Source of the DNA: Lactarius indigo
Lineage: Eukaryota; Basidiomycota; Agaricomycetes; Russulales; Russulaceae
Direction of reading: 5' to 3'
DNA: 64,000 nucleotides
Assembly (NCBI GenBank): GCA_025766275.1
Contig: JAFKAC010000150.1
Coordinates: 1 to 64,000, forward strand
The notes beneath the pieces are model-generated. The model had not been told where the DNA came from, did not search any database, and saw only the letters and a list, made by a program, of their open reading frames with translations. Positions 1 to 13,315 of this stretch are shown here, piece by piece. Position 1 is the stretch's first letter; each line of letters opens with the position of its first letter. Position numbers and translations under genes: made by a program.

Positions 1-1329
1 CACTAACGGTTCATGTCGTCTACGGTGTTCATGATGCGTTGTATTGCTGCGCTTCTTTGCGTCCCTTCTAAGCGAGCCAAAGTGTAAGAACGTCGCGTGG
101 GGTAGATGTGCAGAATCACATACCATCGATGATTAGCTTCACGTCGTTGTTGATGACTGCCACCCTATGATCGACTTGTTTGACTCCGTCATTGACTGCC
201 CGCACATTTTGGTCAACGCGTTGGACCCCTCTCCGACGCCCTGGACTCTCTCATCGACGCCCTGGATCCTTTCATCAACGCCTTGGACCCTCTTGTCGAC
301 CCCATGGACCCTCTCGTCGATGCCGTGTACCCTCCCGTCGACGCCCCGGACTCTTTCGTCGACGTCTTGGACTCGTTCACCGACACCCTGAACTCTTTCG
401 TCGACGCCCTGGACCCTTTCGTCGACACACTCCACCTTCCCGTTGACCTCTTCCACCCCCTTCTTGACACCCTCCACTTGGAAATCAACGCCGATCACCT
501 TGTCGTCCACACTATGCGTCAGCCTCAGGACTTCTGCGGTCGCCATCCGCGCCTCGTCTTGTGTCAATCTGTCGAGTTTCTGCAGCGCGTCCTCGATATC
601 TCGTCTTCCAACTAGCTTTTGAAGAATTTCTCTGAATAAAACTAATGAGATCAGATCAGATTATAACTGGAGAATAACGCACTTGCTCTCCCTTGTCTGA
701 TTTCCTTGGTCGCTATCGCGAAGATAGACAACACCTCCACCATAATCTTTACTATAACGTCCGTCATAGCTGCCGTCTGCGGAACTTCTGTATATGCCTC
801 GAGTCGTTTGAAAAAGTTCTCTATGCGCTCGAAGATGTCGATGAGAATGTCGTGACTGGCAGCAACATCCTTGGATGCCTGAATGGTCAGGCTGTCATGA
901 TGGTCCGCAAGGTGTGCTAATCGGAGATACTCACCAAGAGCAGGACTCCAATTCCGGCAAATATCACCTTGGCGGGAGAGAACACCTGTAAAATGAAGGT
1001 GAGAACGCAAATAAAGAACAAGATGTTCTTCCGATACTCACCAAACCAACGCCCTCACCGAGTGTAGCGGAGAATGCGTAAAGCACGTTTACCGTCGGAT
1101 TAAGCCACTTTGTTAACCTCTCATCGTCTCTCCTAGACTGATCGAACTCTTCAACCTGGGCTTTGAGCACGGCGAGAATTGCATCGGGAGTGTCGCAGGT
1201 CTTGAGCCAGGCAGCTAAGGGACGAGAGGTGATATCCTGCCCTGTTCGCTTTTTGTAAGCTTTGAGAGCAGTTTTGAAGATTGTGTCGAAGTCGGAGGAA
1301 GAGGTGGTTGGGAGTGGGGACTGAGACAT
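1..1329 (-). pseudogene. NLR-A: 5' part of a Goodbye/NACHT-type STAND receptor gene, broken and cut by the window edge
   Basis: Exons visible on the minus strand: 1329-1042, 985-935, 878-683, 631-124 and 67-8, with the same splice sites and phases as the intact NLR-B, -D and -E. Exons 1-3 encode a Goodbye-like N-terminal domain (start MSQSPLPTTSSS, then FSPAKVIFAGIGVLL and ASKDVAASHD blocks). Exon 4 encodes a run of VDERVQG-like heptads. Two single-base deletions break exon 4. One, near 615, turns KFFKKLV into KFFKS followed by a stop. The other, near 222, shifts the frame after the heptads. The NACHT and ankyrin parts lie beyond position 1. Judged a pseudogene; sequencing error is the alternative. 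Confidence 0.8.
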
Positions 1330-1720
1330 GGTGCAATGGTATGGCGTCGATTTGGGTTGCCAGTGGGAGGAAAAGTAGATAACCTGTGACGGCAATTAAA
1401 CAGATAGAGCGGAGGCAGGACGAGGCACGGTGCACAGCCTCGTCGTGTACTGCAAATATTTGGGTGATCTGGATAAGGATGATAGACGCGCTACCGACGC
1501 GATAGCGATAAACGCGGCAACTTGATGACAACATAGCAGTCGCCGCCGATGGCAATGACTCGGGCCTAGCATAGTCTAAGGTACAGCACTGACGACAAGA
1601 CCCATATACAGTAGTATGTATAGGACTAACCAAAGGACTCGTCTATAATTTATCTTTTTCTTGTGTACGATATGTAGCACTATAACTTCGTTACGCTAGC
1701 GTCCAATTTCCGGAACAGTC
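1330..1720. other. NLR-A upstream region
   Basis: No gene seen. This AT-richer spacer between the NLR start and the S53 relic is conserved upstream of every NLR copy (for example 12627-13015, 53584-53990, 61273-61680). It probably holds the NLR promoter. A block near 1640-1685 with a T-rich tract and cttgtgtacgatatgtagca is shared by all copies. Confidence 0.5.
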
Positions 1721-3100
1721 TCAATACGAAGATACCCCCACGCCCGGGATCAGGTGTGGCTCGAGTTGATGACGCTTTTGATCGCATGTGTCTAGCGCTA
1801 TCGCCCGAGTAATGCGTATGTCCACAGTGTTGCAGCCCGGGTTCGAGCGAACTGTGATGTCAGAGAGGGTCATGGGGCCATTGTCGTACGGCCGGAAGTT
1901 GAGGAAGCCGAGGGGTGAGTAGCCATCGAGCAGCGAGATTGTGCCAGCGACGATCTCGTTACCAGTCATCTGAGTGCTCGTGGATAGTTGAGGGGTAGAG
2001 AGATGTGCAGGAGCCGCTTGTGTTAGACGTGACTACCTCGACGCTATGACGAAGTTCCAGAATCTGATAGCGTGCACGGCAGTGTCGGGGATGCTGCAGC
2101 CCGTAGCGCCACACGAATCACGGAGCATAGATAGGTCAGCTCAGGCCACAGAGGCAAACATACTTGTAGAAGCCTTGATACCGGTTGCCTAGCTTCCGGA
2201 TTAAGGGAGGCGCTGATTGCACCTGGTATCTCGCGTGCTGATGGTAGTATGAAAAGCTGCCACTAGGAAGTCTTGCTACGACCCCTGGCGAGAGGCCGGT
2301 CGTCTTGTTGACAGAAGTAATCCCTGGATGTGCGAAAGGGTGGTGAGATGGTGGGTGACCTGTATGCGAGCTTCTAAGACTCTTCCAATCCAATTAAAAA
2401 TGCCATACGTACAAGTTATGGAGAATATAGGCACAAACTGGACAGGCCGTCGTCGGCCACATGTCCCCTTTTCCGACGACGAAGTCAATGTTTGCGAGGA
2501 CTGATCCTGCATGCGCTAAGCTGCTCGAACAGTTTACATACATACCTTGCATATTCTCTCTTGGCGGCTTGGTCATACGACGTGCTAATGGAGCCCGGGT
2601 GGCAGAGGATGTATCTAAGGTGAGGAACCAGGCGTCCGTCCCCGATGACCCGTGGCACGTGCTGCAGAAGATGTGCGGGGTCGAATAGTACGCAAGCCTG
2701 GGCTCGGAAGATGGATTGGATCTGCACATCCCCGTTGTAAACTCGAACGATGGTGAGCGTATCGTCGGCAACGTCGGTGCGGTCTCCGAGAACGAACACA
2801 ACCACGAGTCCGTCGCAGCGAGCGCATAGATGAATGTGTTGTATGACCAGCGCACGAACATTGGTGAGTTATTACCGCTATCACGGGATCTCCCGATCCA
2901 GGCCCGGAATTTGCAGCCCCACTGCGGCCTGTTGGAATGCTTGCGCGGTGTCGCCCGCTACGTAGGGGGAGAGGCTGATATGACGTGTCAAAGAGAGCAT
3001 TTGCTGGGTCATGTGATGTGTTACCAAAATGCCCCAGTAAGACGGACGAAGGGTAAAAGCTGTGGTATCGAAGCGAGGGTGGTATCTGGGTGCGGAGCAA
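1721..3100 (-). pseudogene. S53-1: decayed sedolisin (peptidase S53) gene
   Basis: Scattered reading frames on the minus strand match, in order, blocks I recognise from fungal sedolisins: IDFVVGKGD (family GDSGVG) near 2455-2510, a GG-SFSxxxF-like block near 2230-2300, IPDTAVHAIRFWNFV (family G-x-PDVAAQA) near 2045-2105, and SLLDGYSPLGFLNF...SDITVRSNPGCNT (the C-terminal Ca-binding block, family NDITxGSNPGC) near 1810-1950. The GTSAS-type catalytic serine block is not readable, and frames change several times, so no complete protein can be made. Sedolisins are secreted acid endo- or tripeptidyl-peptidases. This copy is judged non-functional. It lies on the same strand as the NLR, and the Lpd copy is divergent. 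Confidence 0.65.
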
Positions 3101-3534
3101 CAAGTTCAGCTACATTACAGCATCTACACAAGAGCACTTATGTGCTCCTCAGATCTTAGACCCAGACTACTAAGTGCCGTGCTAGCTCGTGGTTTATTGA
3201 TCATGAGAGCCAAGGGACGAACCAGCAATACTGTAATTGCACCTGAAGCACGACCTGAATTGCCCACGTCACATAGAAGTTAGATTCCAGAATCCATTTA
3301 TTCTACCAGGGCTCGAAGAGTTAGACCGGTTTGTATGCAGAGAGTAAGTCAGCGGTCTCCGCCCACGGTTCAGGAACGAATTCAGCGATTTGGAGAGCAT
3401 GTACAGTGGGGGAGGGCTGGACACTGCTCTTTACGGAGAGGGATCGTGCCAGAGTCAACAAGTACAATATTATGTAACGTAGAAACAGCGAGGTTCGGAC
3501 CTTGGTTCGGACCAGTGTATACTCTACACTTGCA
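3101..3534. other. Shared leader between the divergent S53 and Lpd relics
   Basis: No gene seen. A block with tacagtgggggagggctgga, aagtacaatattatgtaacg and two ggttcggacc motifs recurs at 17320-17430, 25740-25882 and partly at 55615-55650. It is a duplicated intergenic or promoter region between S53 (minus) and Lpd (plus). The ggttcggacc motif is where the large TIR element inserted in Lpd-4. Confidence 0.5.
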
Positions 3535-5319
<1,785 letters not shown>

Positions 5320-5329
5320 ACAGGGGTCA

Positions 5330-5684
5330 GACCGCGCCGCGACGGACCTGGACCTCGCGACGAGCAGCTGTCCGTGGGTACTGCCGGATGACGGGCCCGT
5401 GATTCGCGTCGAGAAGGAGGCGCTGCGCGCGGGTATATACGATATGCTCAACAGGCGTATCCGCCGCGCTACTAGGTACGCCCTCCTTTACTTTCAGCCT
5501 TCGCGCGGGGGCGCTGATGATGGACCGACCGTCCCTGCAGCCTTGGCAGGACCATCGGGGACTGGGTGCGCTTGGCACGCGACTTGGGCCGTATCTTCCG
5601 CCCAGTGCTGGTCGTCTCTGTCCCTGTTGTTGTGCTCGTCGTCGCCGTGTTCGGGGGCCTCGTTACGCTACCCTTTTAAATGAG
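5330..5684 (+). pseudogene. C-terminal fragment of an unrecognised single-pass membrane protein
   Basis: Two exons can be joined. The first ends ...LRAGIYDMLNRRIRRAT at about 5475. A gt intron (about 5476-5550) ends in ttggcag and leads to TIGDWVRLARDLGRIFRPVL, followed by a hydrophobic segment (VVSVPVVVLVVAVFGGLV) and a stop at about 5681. The join keeps the frame (AG|G). This is the tail of a gene with a C-terminal membrane anchor, and no start is present. It is absent from the other modules, so it was captured or left behind next to Lpd-1. I do not recognise the family. Confidence 0.45.
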
Positions 5685-6366
5685 TCCCTTGCCAGATGCA
5701 TAAGAGGAAAATTTGTCATAGACGATTTATTGGTTCAAACTGCCCAGATCAGGTCATCATCGGATTTATTACGACTATCTTTGTGATAATGTATTTCCTG
5801 TGCTGGCCATCGTAATCTATTTGAGAACCGTATTTGTACAATTGGTCTAGTAGCGCCTACACTGGCATCAACTAAGCTTGTCAACGGGTTGTTTTCTACC
5901 CCCTCCTGCGATATAGTAACTGAATGGCGTGGCCATCGAGTAAGTCTGGGTAATATCCATTCCGTGTTGACGTAGGTTGTCGCCCACAAACCTGACTGAG
6001 ACCGCTTTGGAGTGCTTCCTCTTGCCAGTGCGCGATGCCCAACCGGCGGCGCGCGGGCAGGTCTGGGATACCCCATTTTTCCTCCATCGGCCCGGGAGTC
6101 CTTCGTTCCGTTCAGAACAGCCGTCCTGACCAAATCGTTCGGCGTTGTCTCCCTTGTATACTCTCGCAGCGTAGCGCCTTACGTGCTTGCTATCTGAGAC
6201 CAATTCGTTGGAGTGTGTATAATATTGTAAAAGTGCAGGTGCAGGGAATACAGTGCAGCAACCACGGCGGGTTGTTCCGGATCCGAATAATAATTGTCCG
6301 AAATAATTTGGTGAAGACCTCTCCCCTCCCCTCCATCTCCCGCTCCATTCAACTTATTCATTCACC
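5685..6366. other. Spacer and probable promoter of Lpd-2
   Basis: No gene seen. The last 60 bp before the ATG at 6367 are a pyrimidine-rich tract (ctcccctcccctccatctcc) followed by cattcaacttattcattcacc, which resembles a fungal core promoter or 5' UTR. The other Lpd copies lack it. Confidence 0.4.
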
Positions 6367-8359
6367 ATGCTCGTCGTCCCCAAAGCTTCAAAATCCGTGA
6401 GCATCCCCCGCGATGTGCTACGACCCTGGTCTCACGTTGGGCTTTGCCTCCTCGTAGATAGTGTTGTGACTTGCACGGCGCACTCCCTCCACGGCCTTGC
6501 AGGCTGGCCGCTGCCAGCGGTCAACACGCGGACTGGCGGCCGCTTCGAGACAGTACGACGCGATAATCATCGGTGGAGGTATGTCTGTGTCCTCATCTTA
6601 GACTGAAGTTGAGGTGCTTAACGGTCGTTGGTTTGTAGGTCCTGGTGATTATGTGGCTGCGATCAAGGCAACTCGGCTAAGTCTCAAAGTCCGTTCGTGG
6701 TTGTGTCGTCCACTTATTCTGTCGCTCATCTTATTCTCTTCTAGACCGCATGTATCGAAAATCCCGGAACGCTAGGTGGGACATGCTTGAACATCGGCTG
6801 CATCCCCTCCAAGGCGATGCCCAACAACTCGCACATCTATCATCGAATACTCCATGATATCAAGAAGCGCGGTATCGATGGTGAGTCCTAAACTTGTTCT
6901 GGTGCCTTTTTTGCTAATCAAAACAAAACAAACTAGTCAAAGGTGTCAAACTAAACTTTCCGCAGATGCTCAAAGCGAAGGAACACTCCGTGAACGGCCT
7001 CACGAAAGGTATCGAAATCCTCTTCAAGAAAAACAAAGTCAACTACATCAAGGGAACCGCCTCTTTCGTCTACCCCAATACCATCTCCATACAGCTCATT
7101 GACGGCGGCGACTACTGTAGAAGCGAAGAGCATCAGCATTGCAGCAAGGTCCGAAGTTACTCCCTTCCCTGGTGGCGCCATCGAGATAGACGTGCAGCAG
7201 ATCGTCAGCTCGACTGGTGCGCTTCCGCTACACAAGGTTCCAGAAAAGATAGTCGTCTTTGGCGGAGACATCATTGGGCTGGAGATGGGCAGCGTATGGA
7301 GTCGACTAGGCGCCAAAGTGACCGTTGTCGAATTGGTCAATAGCATTGGCGGCGCGGGCATCGACGAAGAGATCTCGTGCGTTCGACTTTTAACTTGCGG
7401 TGTTGCTCTCTTTTGACGTATCATGGCGTACCTAGGAAGCAGTTCCAGAAACCGTTGACGAAGCAAGGTCTCAAGTTCGATTTGAGCACCAAGGTGCTCT
7501 CTGCAGAGAAAAAGGACGGGAAGGTGGTCGTCACGATGGAGGCTGCTAAGGATGGAAAGCAGGACTCAGTGGGTTGCTATTTTACTTTATTTGGGAGAGA
7601 ATTCACATAGTATGACACGGCTCGAAGCAGACGTTGTACTAGTCGCTGTCTGCCGCCGACCATACACGCAAGGCCTCGGCCTCGAAAATGTCGGCTTGAA
7701 GTTGACTCGCGCGGGCGCATCATAATCGGCGACCAGTTCAACACAGCATGCCGAACATCAAGTGCATCGGTGACGTCATATCCGGGCCAATGCTCACGCA
7801 CAAGGCGGAAGAGGGGGGCATCGCGGCGGTGGAGTACATCCACAGCGGCCATGCTCACGTAAACTACGGGACGATCCCGAGCGTGGTGTACACGCACCCC
7901 GAGGTTACGTGGGTCCAGGGATTCAAGACGGACGGCGTGAAATACAAGGTTGGCTGGTTCCCGTTCCTTGCTAACTTGCGGGCCAAGACGAACTTGGATA
8001 CCGAAGGCTAGGTGAGGTTCCTTGTGGATGCGGAGACGGACCGGATCCTTGGAGTACACATCATCGGTGCGTGTCTTGTGTTCCTTATTTGGGACAGGGT
8101 TGCTGAGTTTAGTGGGCTCCTTGTGTGTTGATAGGTTCTAATACTGGCGAGATAATCGCAGAGGGCGTGTTTGCGCTCAATTATGGTGCGAGCGCCGAGA
8201 ATATCGCACGCACGACGCACGCACACGTATGTCCCTCCTTTCCCATTATTTCGCCACGTCCTGACCGCAATTTGTCCCCCGTTCCCTTAGCCAACACTGT
8301 TCGAGGCGTTTCGCGAAGCGGCTCTGCATGTGTCGTCCGGCAGTGTGATCCACTTCTAG
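6367..8359 (+). pseudogene. Lpd-2: least damaged dihydrolipoamide dehydrogenase copy, with transit-peptide exons
   Basis: E3 component of the mitochondrial 2-oxoacid dehydrogenase and glycine cleavage complexes. It starts with ATG at 6367. After a first intron (donor near 6397), an exon gives RSTRGLAAASRQYDAIIIGG, a typical matrix-targeting tail followed by the FAD motif. The redox pair is intact ([14 protein letters not shown], near 6770-6815), as are [17 protein letters not shown] and, across the last intron, HAHPTLFEA carrying the catalytic His-Glu dyad. The gene ends at TTC TAG. Lesions: a 1-bp deletion near 7112 (GGD-YC instead of GGEST), deletions near 7690-7750, loss of most of the GK-TEQEL segment near 7915, and a CAG-to-TAG stop near 8009. 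Judged a recent pseudogene. Confidence 0.8.
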
Positions 8360-9090
8360 AGTAGAGAGCAATGGCCGGTCTGTGAGAGGACTGTTGGGGA
8401 GCATTGCAGGTCACATTTTCTCCGTCGGGCTGTTCACCACCCTGATTGTGCTGTATTTGGGGCACCCACGACACAGGGGCCATCTACATACCGCCAATAC
8501 TAATCCCACTTTACGTTTTTTTGCCTGTGGTACGTTCCTTGCGGTCATGTGATTACTGGCCGGTTCAAGGGCCGGTTTACTTTGGGTCGTGCCGTTGTTA
8601 GAGTGTCGCTTTTGATGTTGTCTCCCATAGATATTATATTTCATCTTGCCATCTTTGGACATTTTCATCTGAGTGAGTGACAGAACTAATGTTTACTGCG
8701 TTTTCCTGGTGCTTCTTCGGACGCCAAAAGTCGTGTCAAAACGTGAAAGAACTTTTGAAGCGCATGTGCTTCCACAACTCTTTTTCATGCGACGATATAC
8801 CCCAGGATCATCGAGACATCCACGGTAAGGTGGAAAGGCGTCTTGAACGGTTTTCATCTCCTAAAGTATATGTCCCATCGTAGCAACACATAATCCGGCT
8901 TCGTGGATCCGCAAATTCCATAGCCTGTTTCAAAGAGATAACGGTCTGTTCTTGGATCAATGGTGTTGATTGATCGCATTCTCGATTCGAGCACCATCAC
9001 CGCATGATACAACTAGCGTACTACGATAAAATGTTCGGATAAGATATGATCAAATGATGTCACCGAAAAATATAGCCTCGCAGACACCCA
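8360..9090. other. Conserved 3' spacer between Lpd-2 and NLR-B
   Basis: No gene supported. Blocks such as cattttctccgtcgggctgt, tgtggtacgttccttgcggt and aggatcatcgagacatccac recur at 19258-20013 and 49006-50088 in the same order. This is duplicated non-coding DNA belonging to the module. Confidence 0.5.
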
Positions 9091-12000
9091 TCACTGGTTC
9101 ATTCGCTCGGATAGTAGTTCGACGATCTCTGTGTATCCTCTTTGTTTGGCCTCGTCCAACGGAGTCATTCCATCGTTGCCACGCGTGTTCACGTTCCCAC
9201 CGTGCTTCAATAATAATCGCACGACTTCCAGATGTCCTCGGAAAGCTGCATCGTGCAGTGGGGCCCGGCCAAGGTGATCGTGCGCATTGACTTCGGCATT
9301 GTGCTCAAGAAGTATCTCGGCAACTTCAAGACACCCGCTGACCGCTGCAAGGTGCAGCGCAGTCGATTTATCGCTCCGCTGGGCTTCCAGGTCTACGTCG
9401 TGGTCGAGTAGCCACCGCACAACATCAGGAAAACCTTTGACCGATGCGTGATGCAGAGGAGTTTGGTCGTCGTTGTCCCGGATATCCAGATCGGCGCCAT
9501 TCTCCAGTAGCAACCATACAATCTCGACGTCCCTTTTTGCGAATGCTGCGTGCAAGGGAGTTCCGTAGAGACCACCCTTGGCGTTGAGCGCCTGCGGGCG
9601 CTTCGAGAGCACGTGTTTCACCAGGGCCCGGTTTCCAATCCGTGCGGCGTAATATAAGGGGGATCCTTTTGGTTGTCCTGGGCTTTTCTCGGATATCGAG
9701 CGCCTATCAATGTTGTGGACCCGGATCCATGCAGCGAAATGCGGCTTGTCTGAGTTGAGCAGTTCATCGATAGCATCCTTCGCGTGCGACAAAACATTCT
9801 CGAAATTGACGTGGTCGAACCAGTGCATTGCTGCGTATTGGGCCAGGGGAAATCCCGTGATGCTGTCGCGGTCAACTTGCTCATCAAGTCGGAGGAGGAC
9901 ACCTAGAGACGCTTGCGCTAGAATCGTGTGCGCAGACTCGAGTCGAATATGGAATCGGGACTCCTCTCCGAGACAACTTGCAAGCCGATTTGATGTCAGG
10001 AACTCTTTCACCGAGAAGTGCGAGAACTGAACAACCCGGGAATCACCATCCATGACGACGGTCACCAAACTGGAACATGCTGATAGCACCGCCTCTTCGT
10101 TATCTTCCCACCGCCAATCTGCGTTCAACTTCGGGCCGCCGCGCGCGTTGAAGTCGATGGCCAGAACTTCTGCAAGTTCTTCGACTCGAAGCGGACGAAC
10201 GGCGACGGTCAGGCATTGCAGTAGACGATAGGCGTGATCTCTGTTGACCTGGCTGATCTCCCTTAGAATCCGTTCGTATGTCTCGTCCAGGGACTTGGGT
10301 AATTGCTCGAGGATGTTGAGGACGCTCGATGGGAAACAATGTCGTAATATCTCCAATTGACAGAATACCCATCGGAACCTGCGCCGAATCAATCTTCAGC
10401 GAGCAAGACAATGGAGTAGCGACGGGCTTACATTCCATCAGCCTTAGTTGAGAGTCTTTCGACGACCATGTCCCTTTCCTCCACTCTCCATCGACGCATC
10501 CTCGAGTCCGAGTAAACAACCGAGTTGACATAGTTCGCGATGTCCGCGTTCTGTCCGCTTTCATTGTGAAGTGAGATCTGGTGGGCTGCCAGTGGCTCAA
10601 GGGCATTACGGATGTCGATCTCGGGTCGACTTGTGATACACAAATGCAAGTTCGACAGTTTCAACTCGACGAGATCCTTGACAAGTCGCAGGACCTTTTC
10701 GCGAGGTGATGGCACCCCTGATGTGTTGAGGCATTCGTCGACCGCGTCTAAGACGAGGTAGATTGGGGTATCTCTGAGGGCCACGAGCATGGTCTTGAGG
10801 CACTGCGCGAGTGCGTTGTCTTTTGGCTGTACTGATCCCCGGCGATGTGCAGCGTACAAGTCATGAAGAATATCGCAGTAAGCGTCGGACTGATCGGAAA
10901 GCTGGATGAGAAGGGAGGAGAGTAGAGCGCGGGAGTCCTGCTTTGCGGTGTCCTTGAAGTCAAAATAGAAGTAGGCCATCGACGCGAACCCGGCATTGCA
11001 GACGTCTTCTATATCTCGGATGATCACGGAGCTAGACGAAATCACAGCTTGAGACCGACTGTAGACGCAATTCGTCAGGGAGAAACGAACCTAAGAATAC
11101 TTTTTCCCGAGCCCGCTAAGGGACAGGAAGGTGTTAGTAGGAATTCGGTAGGAGAGCAAGGGACGTACGTTTTCCGTGAATCCACAACAGGCAGCCATCA
11201 GCTCTCCAACGGTTGAAGGCGTCGCCCCAAGTGAGCCATGTTGCGGTACCCTCGTGGTGGGCACCGCAGGCGGTGTTGAAATTGATGGACGGATCGGGGG
11301 GGGAGATCCAGTTTCGGAGGTCACGTCGAAGCTGGTTACCTGTGAAGTACGTGAGCAGCCGCGGCTAACGACAGTGTGGAAATCACTGACGGTTGATATC
11401 GTCTACGGTGTTCACGATCCGTTGTAATACCGTGGTTCTTTCTTTTCCTCCTAGGTAAGCGGATGTGTGAGGATGGCGCGTAAAAGAAATAAGCAGGGAA
11501 TGACACACCGTCGATGATTAGCTTCACATCGTCATTGATAACCGCCACCCTATGATCGACTTGCTTGACTCTGTCATCGACGATCCACACTTTGTTGTCA
11601 ACGCGTCGGACACCTTCGTCGACGTATTGGACCCCCTCGCCGATGCGTTGGACCCTCTTGTCGACCCCTTGGACTCTGTCGTCGACACCCTGGACTTTGA
11701 CGTCGACGCCCTGGACCCTTTCATCGACGCCCTCTACCTTTCCGTCGACGTCTTCCACCCCCTTCTTGACACCCTCCACCTGAAACCCGACGCCCTTCAC
11801 CTTGTCGTCAATACCATGCGTAACCCTCAGGACTTCGGCATTCGCCATCCGAGCCTCTTCTTGCGTCAATCTGTCCAGTTTCTGTAGAGCATCCTCGATA
11901 TCTCGTCTTCCAACAAGCTTTTTGAAGAATTTCTCTGCTCCAATGAGACGAAAACAGAATATAACGCAAGAATAACGTACTCGCGAACCCCTGTTTGATT

Positions 12001-12626
12001 TCCTTCGTCGCAATTGCGAAAATAGACAGCACCTCAACCATAATCTTCACTACAATGCCCGTCATAGCTGTCGTCTGTGGAACTTCTGTGTAGGCCTCGA
12101 GCCGTTTGAAGAAGTTCTCGATACGTTCGAAGATGTCTATGAGAGTGTCGTGGCTGGCAGCAACATCCTTGGACGCCTGGATGATCGAGCTGTAATGATA
12201 GTCCACAGGGTGAAGTCGACGAAATACTCACCAAGAGCAAAACTCCAATTCCGGCAAAGATCACCTTGGCGGGAGAGAACACCTAGAAAATGAGAGTGAG
12301 CGCGCAGGTTTGGGACAAGGCAGCCCCCAGATAGTCACCAAACCGACGCCCTCACTGAGCGTAGCGGAGAATGCGTAAAGCACGTTTACCGTCGGATTAA
12401 GCCACTTTGTCAACCTCTCATCGTTCCGCCGAGACTGATCGAACTCCTCGACCTGGGCTCTAAGCACGACGAGAATCGCATTGGGAGAATCGCAAGTCTT
12501 GAGTTGGGCGGCTAAGGGATGTGCCGTGATGTCGTGCCCCGTTCGCTTTTTGTACGCTTTGACGGCAGTTCTGAAGATAGAGTCGAAGTTGGAGGAAGAG
12601 GTGCTTGCGGGAGGGGGCTGAGACAT
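9091..12626 (-). CDS. NLR-B: Goodbye - heptad coil - NACHT - ankyrin STAND protein, intact, 9 exons
   Basis: Exons (minus): 12626-12339, 12282-12232, 12176-11981, 11934-11509, 11450-11391, 11339-11169, 11115-11091, 11031-10432 and 10378-9091; 3105 nt, 1034 aa, with consistent GT-AG introns and phases. Residues ~12-180: Goodbye-like fungal STAND N-terminal domain. ~200-320: VDxxVQG heptads, predicted coiled coil. ~340-400: linker ISPPDPS...ACGAHHEGTATW. Walker A is GKPGSGKS (~396-404), split between exons 6 and 7. Walker B is IYLVLDAVDEC (~495-506). The winged-helix-like part begins ADGMFRWVFCQLE. Six ankyrin repeats lie from ~844 to the end. By family, a cytosolic NTP-driven sensor in non-self recognition; ligand and effector action are not known. 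Confidence 0.9.
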
Positions 12627-13315
12627 GGTGTAGCCGTGTCGGTTTGGGCTGGGGGAAGAGGCAAAGTAGATGAGAAGGCTGTGATCGTATTATATGGAGA
12701 GGGTTTGGGGCAGTACAAAGCACGGCCTCGTGCACTGCCAATATTCGGGTGATCTGGATGATAGACGCGCTATTGACATGATAATGATAATGAGAACGAT
12801 AAGCGCCGCAACCTGGTGGCAATATCCTGGGTAATACCACGATAGTTGGATGCGTTGTCGAAAGGGAAATAATTTGACTTGAAGGAAACATGGATTAATG
12901 GTTGTTGACACAGCACAGCACGACAAGACCCGAATCAAATAGTACTGTACTATTAAAGGACTGCTATAATTTATTTTTTTCTTGGTACGATATATAGCAC
13001 TACAGCATCTACAGCATGGTCACAGTTACGCTGGCATCCAATGTCCGGGACTATCTCAATACAAGAACCCCCATAGCCAGGATCGGGTGTGGGCTCAAGT
13101 TGATGGGGCTTTCAATCGCACATGTCTGTGACTGGTGCTATGGCCCTGAGCAATGCGTTAGTTGAGTTTGGAATATGTAAGCTCTACTCAATATTCCTCA
13201 ATTATGAAGCACCGTACGTCCAGAATTTGATCCAAGTCAGGCGTCCCAAACTCATGACATCGAAACCCAGAGCGAGTCAACGCCCAGAGTAAACACGCAA
13301 TAACTCTGGTGCGGC
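12627..13315. other. NLR-B upstream spacer
   Basis: No gene seen. It carries the conserved NLR 5' block, including the T-rich stretch and cttggtacgatatatagcac near 12960-13000. Beyond it lies sequence shared with the other modules (for example ggtgtgggctcaagttgatg near 13087) that leads into the S53 relic. Confidence 0.45.

Noticed and set aside
167..615. Plus-strand frames with TPWTLSSTPWTL or VDALDPFVD repeats (also at 11552, 22476, 52469 and 60147)
   Set aside because: Antisense shadows of the 21-bp heptad minisatellite in NLR exon 4.
5735..6203. Minus-strand open frames between Lpd-1 and Lpd-2
   Set aside because: No recognisable family, no conservation in other modules, and they overlap the probable Lpd-2 promoter.
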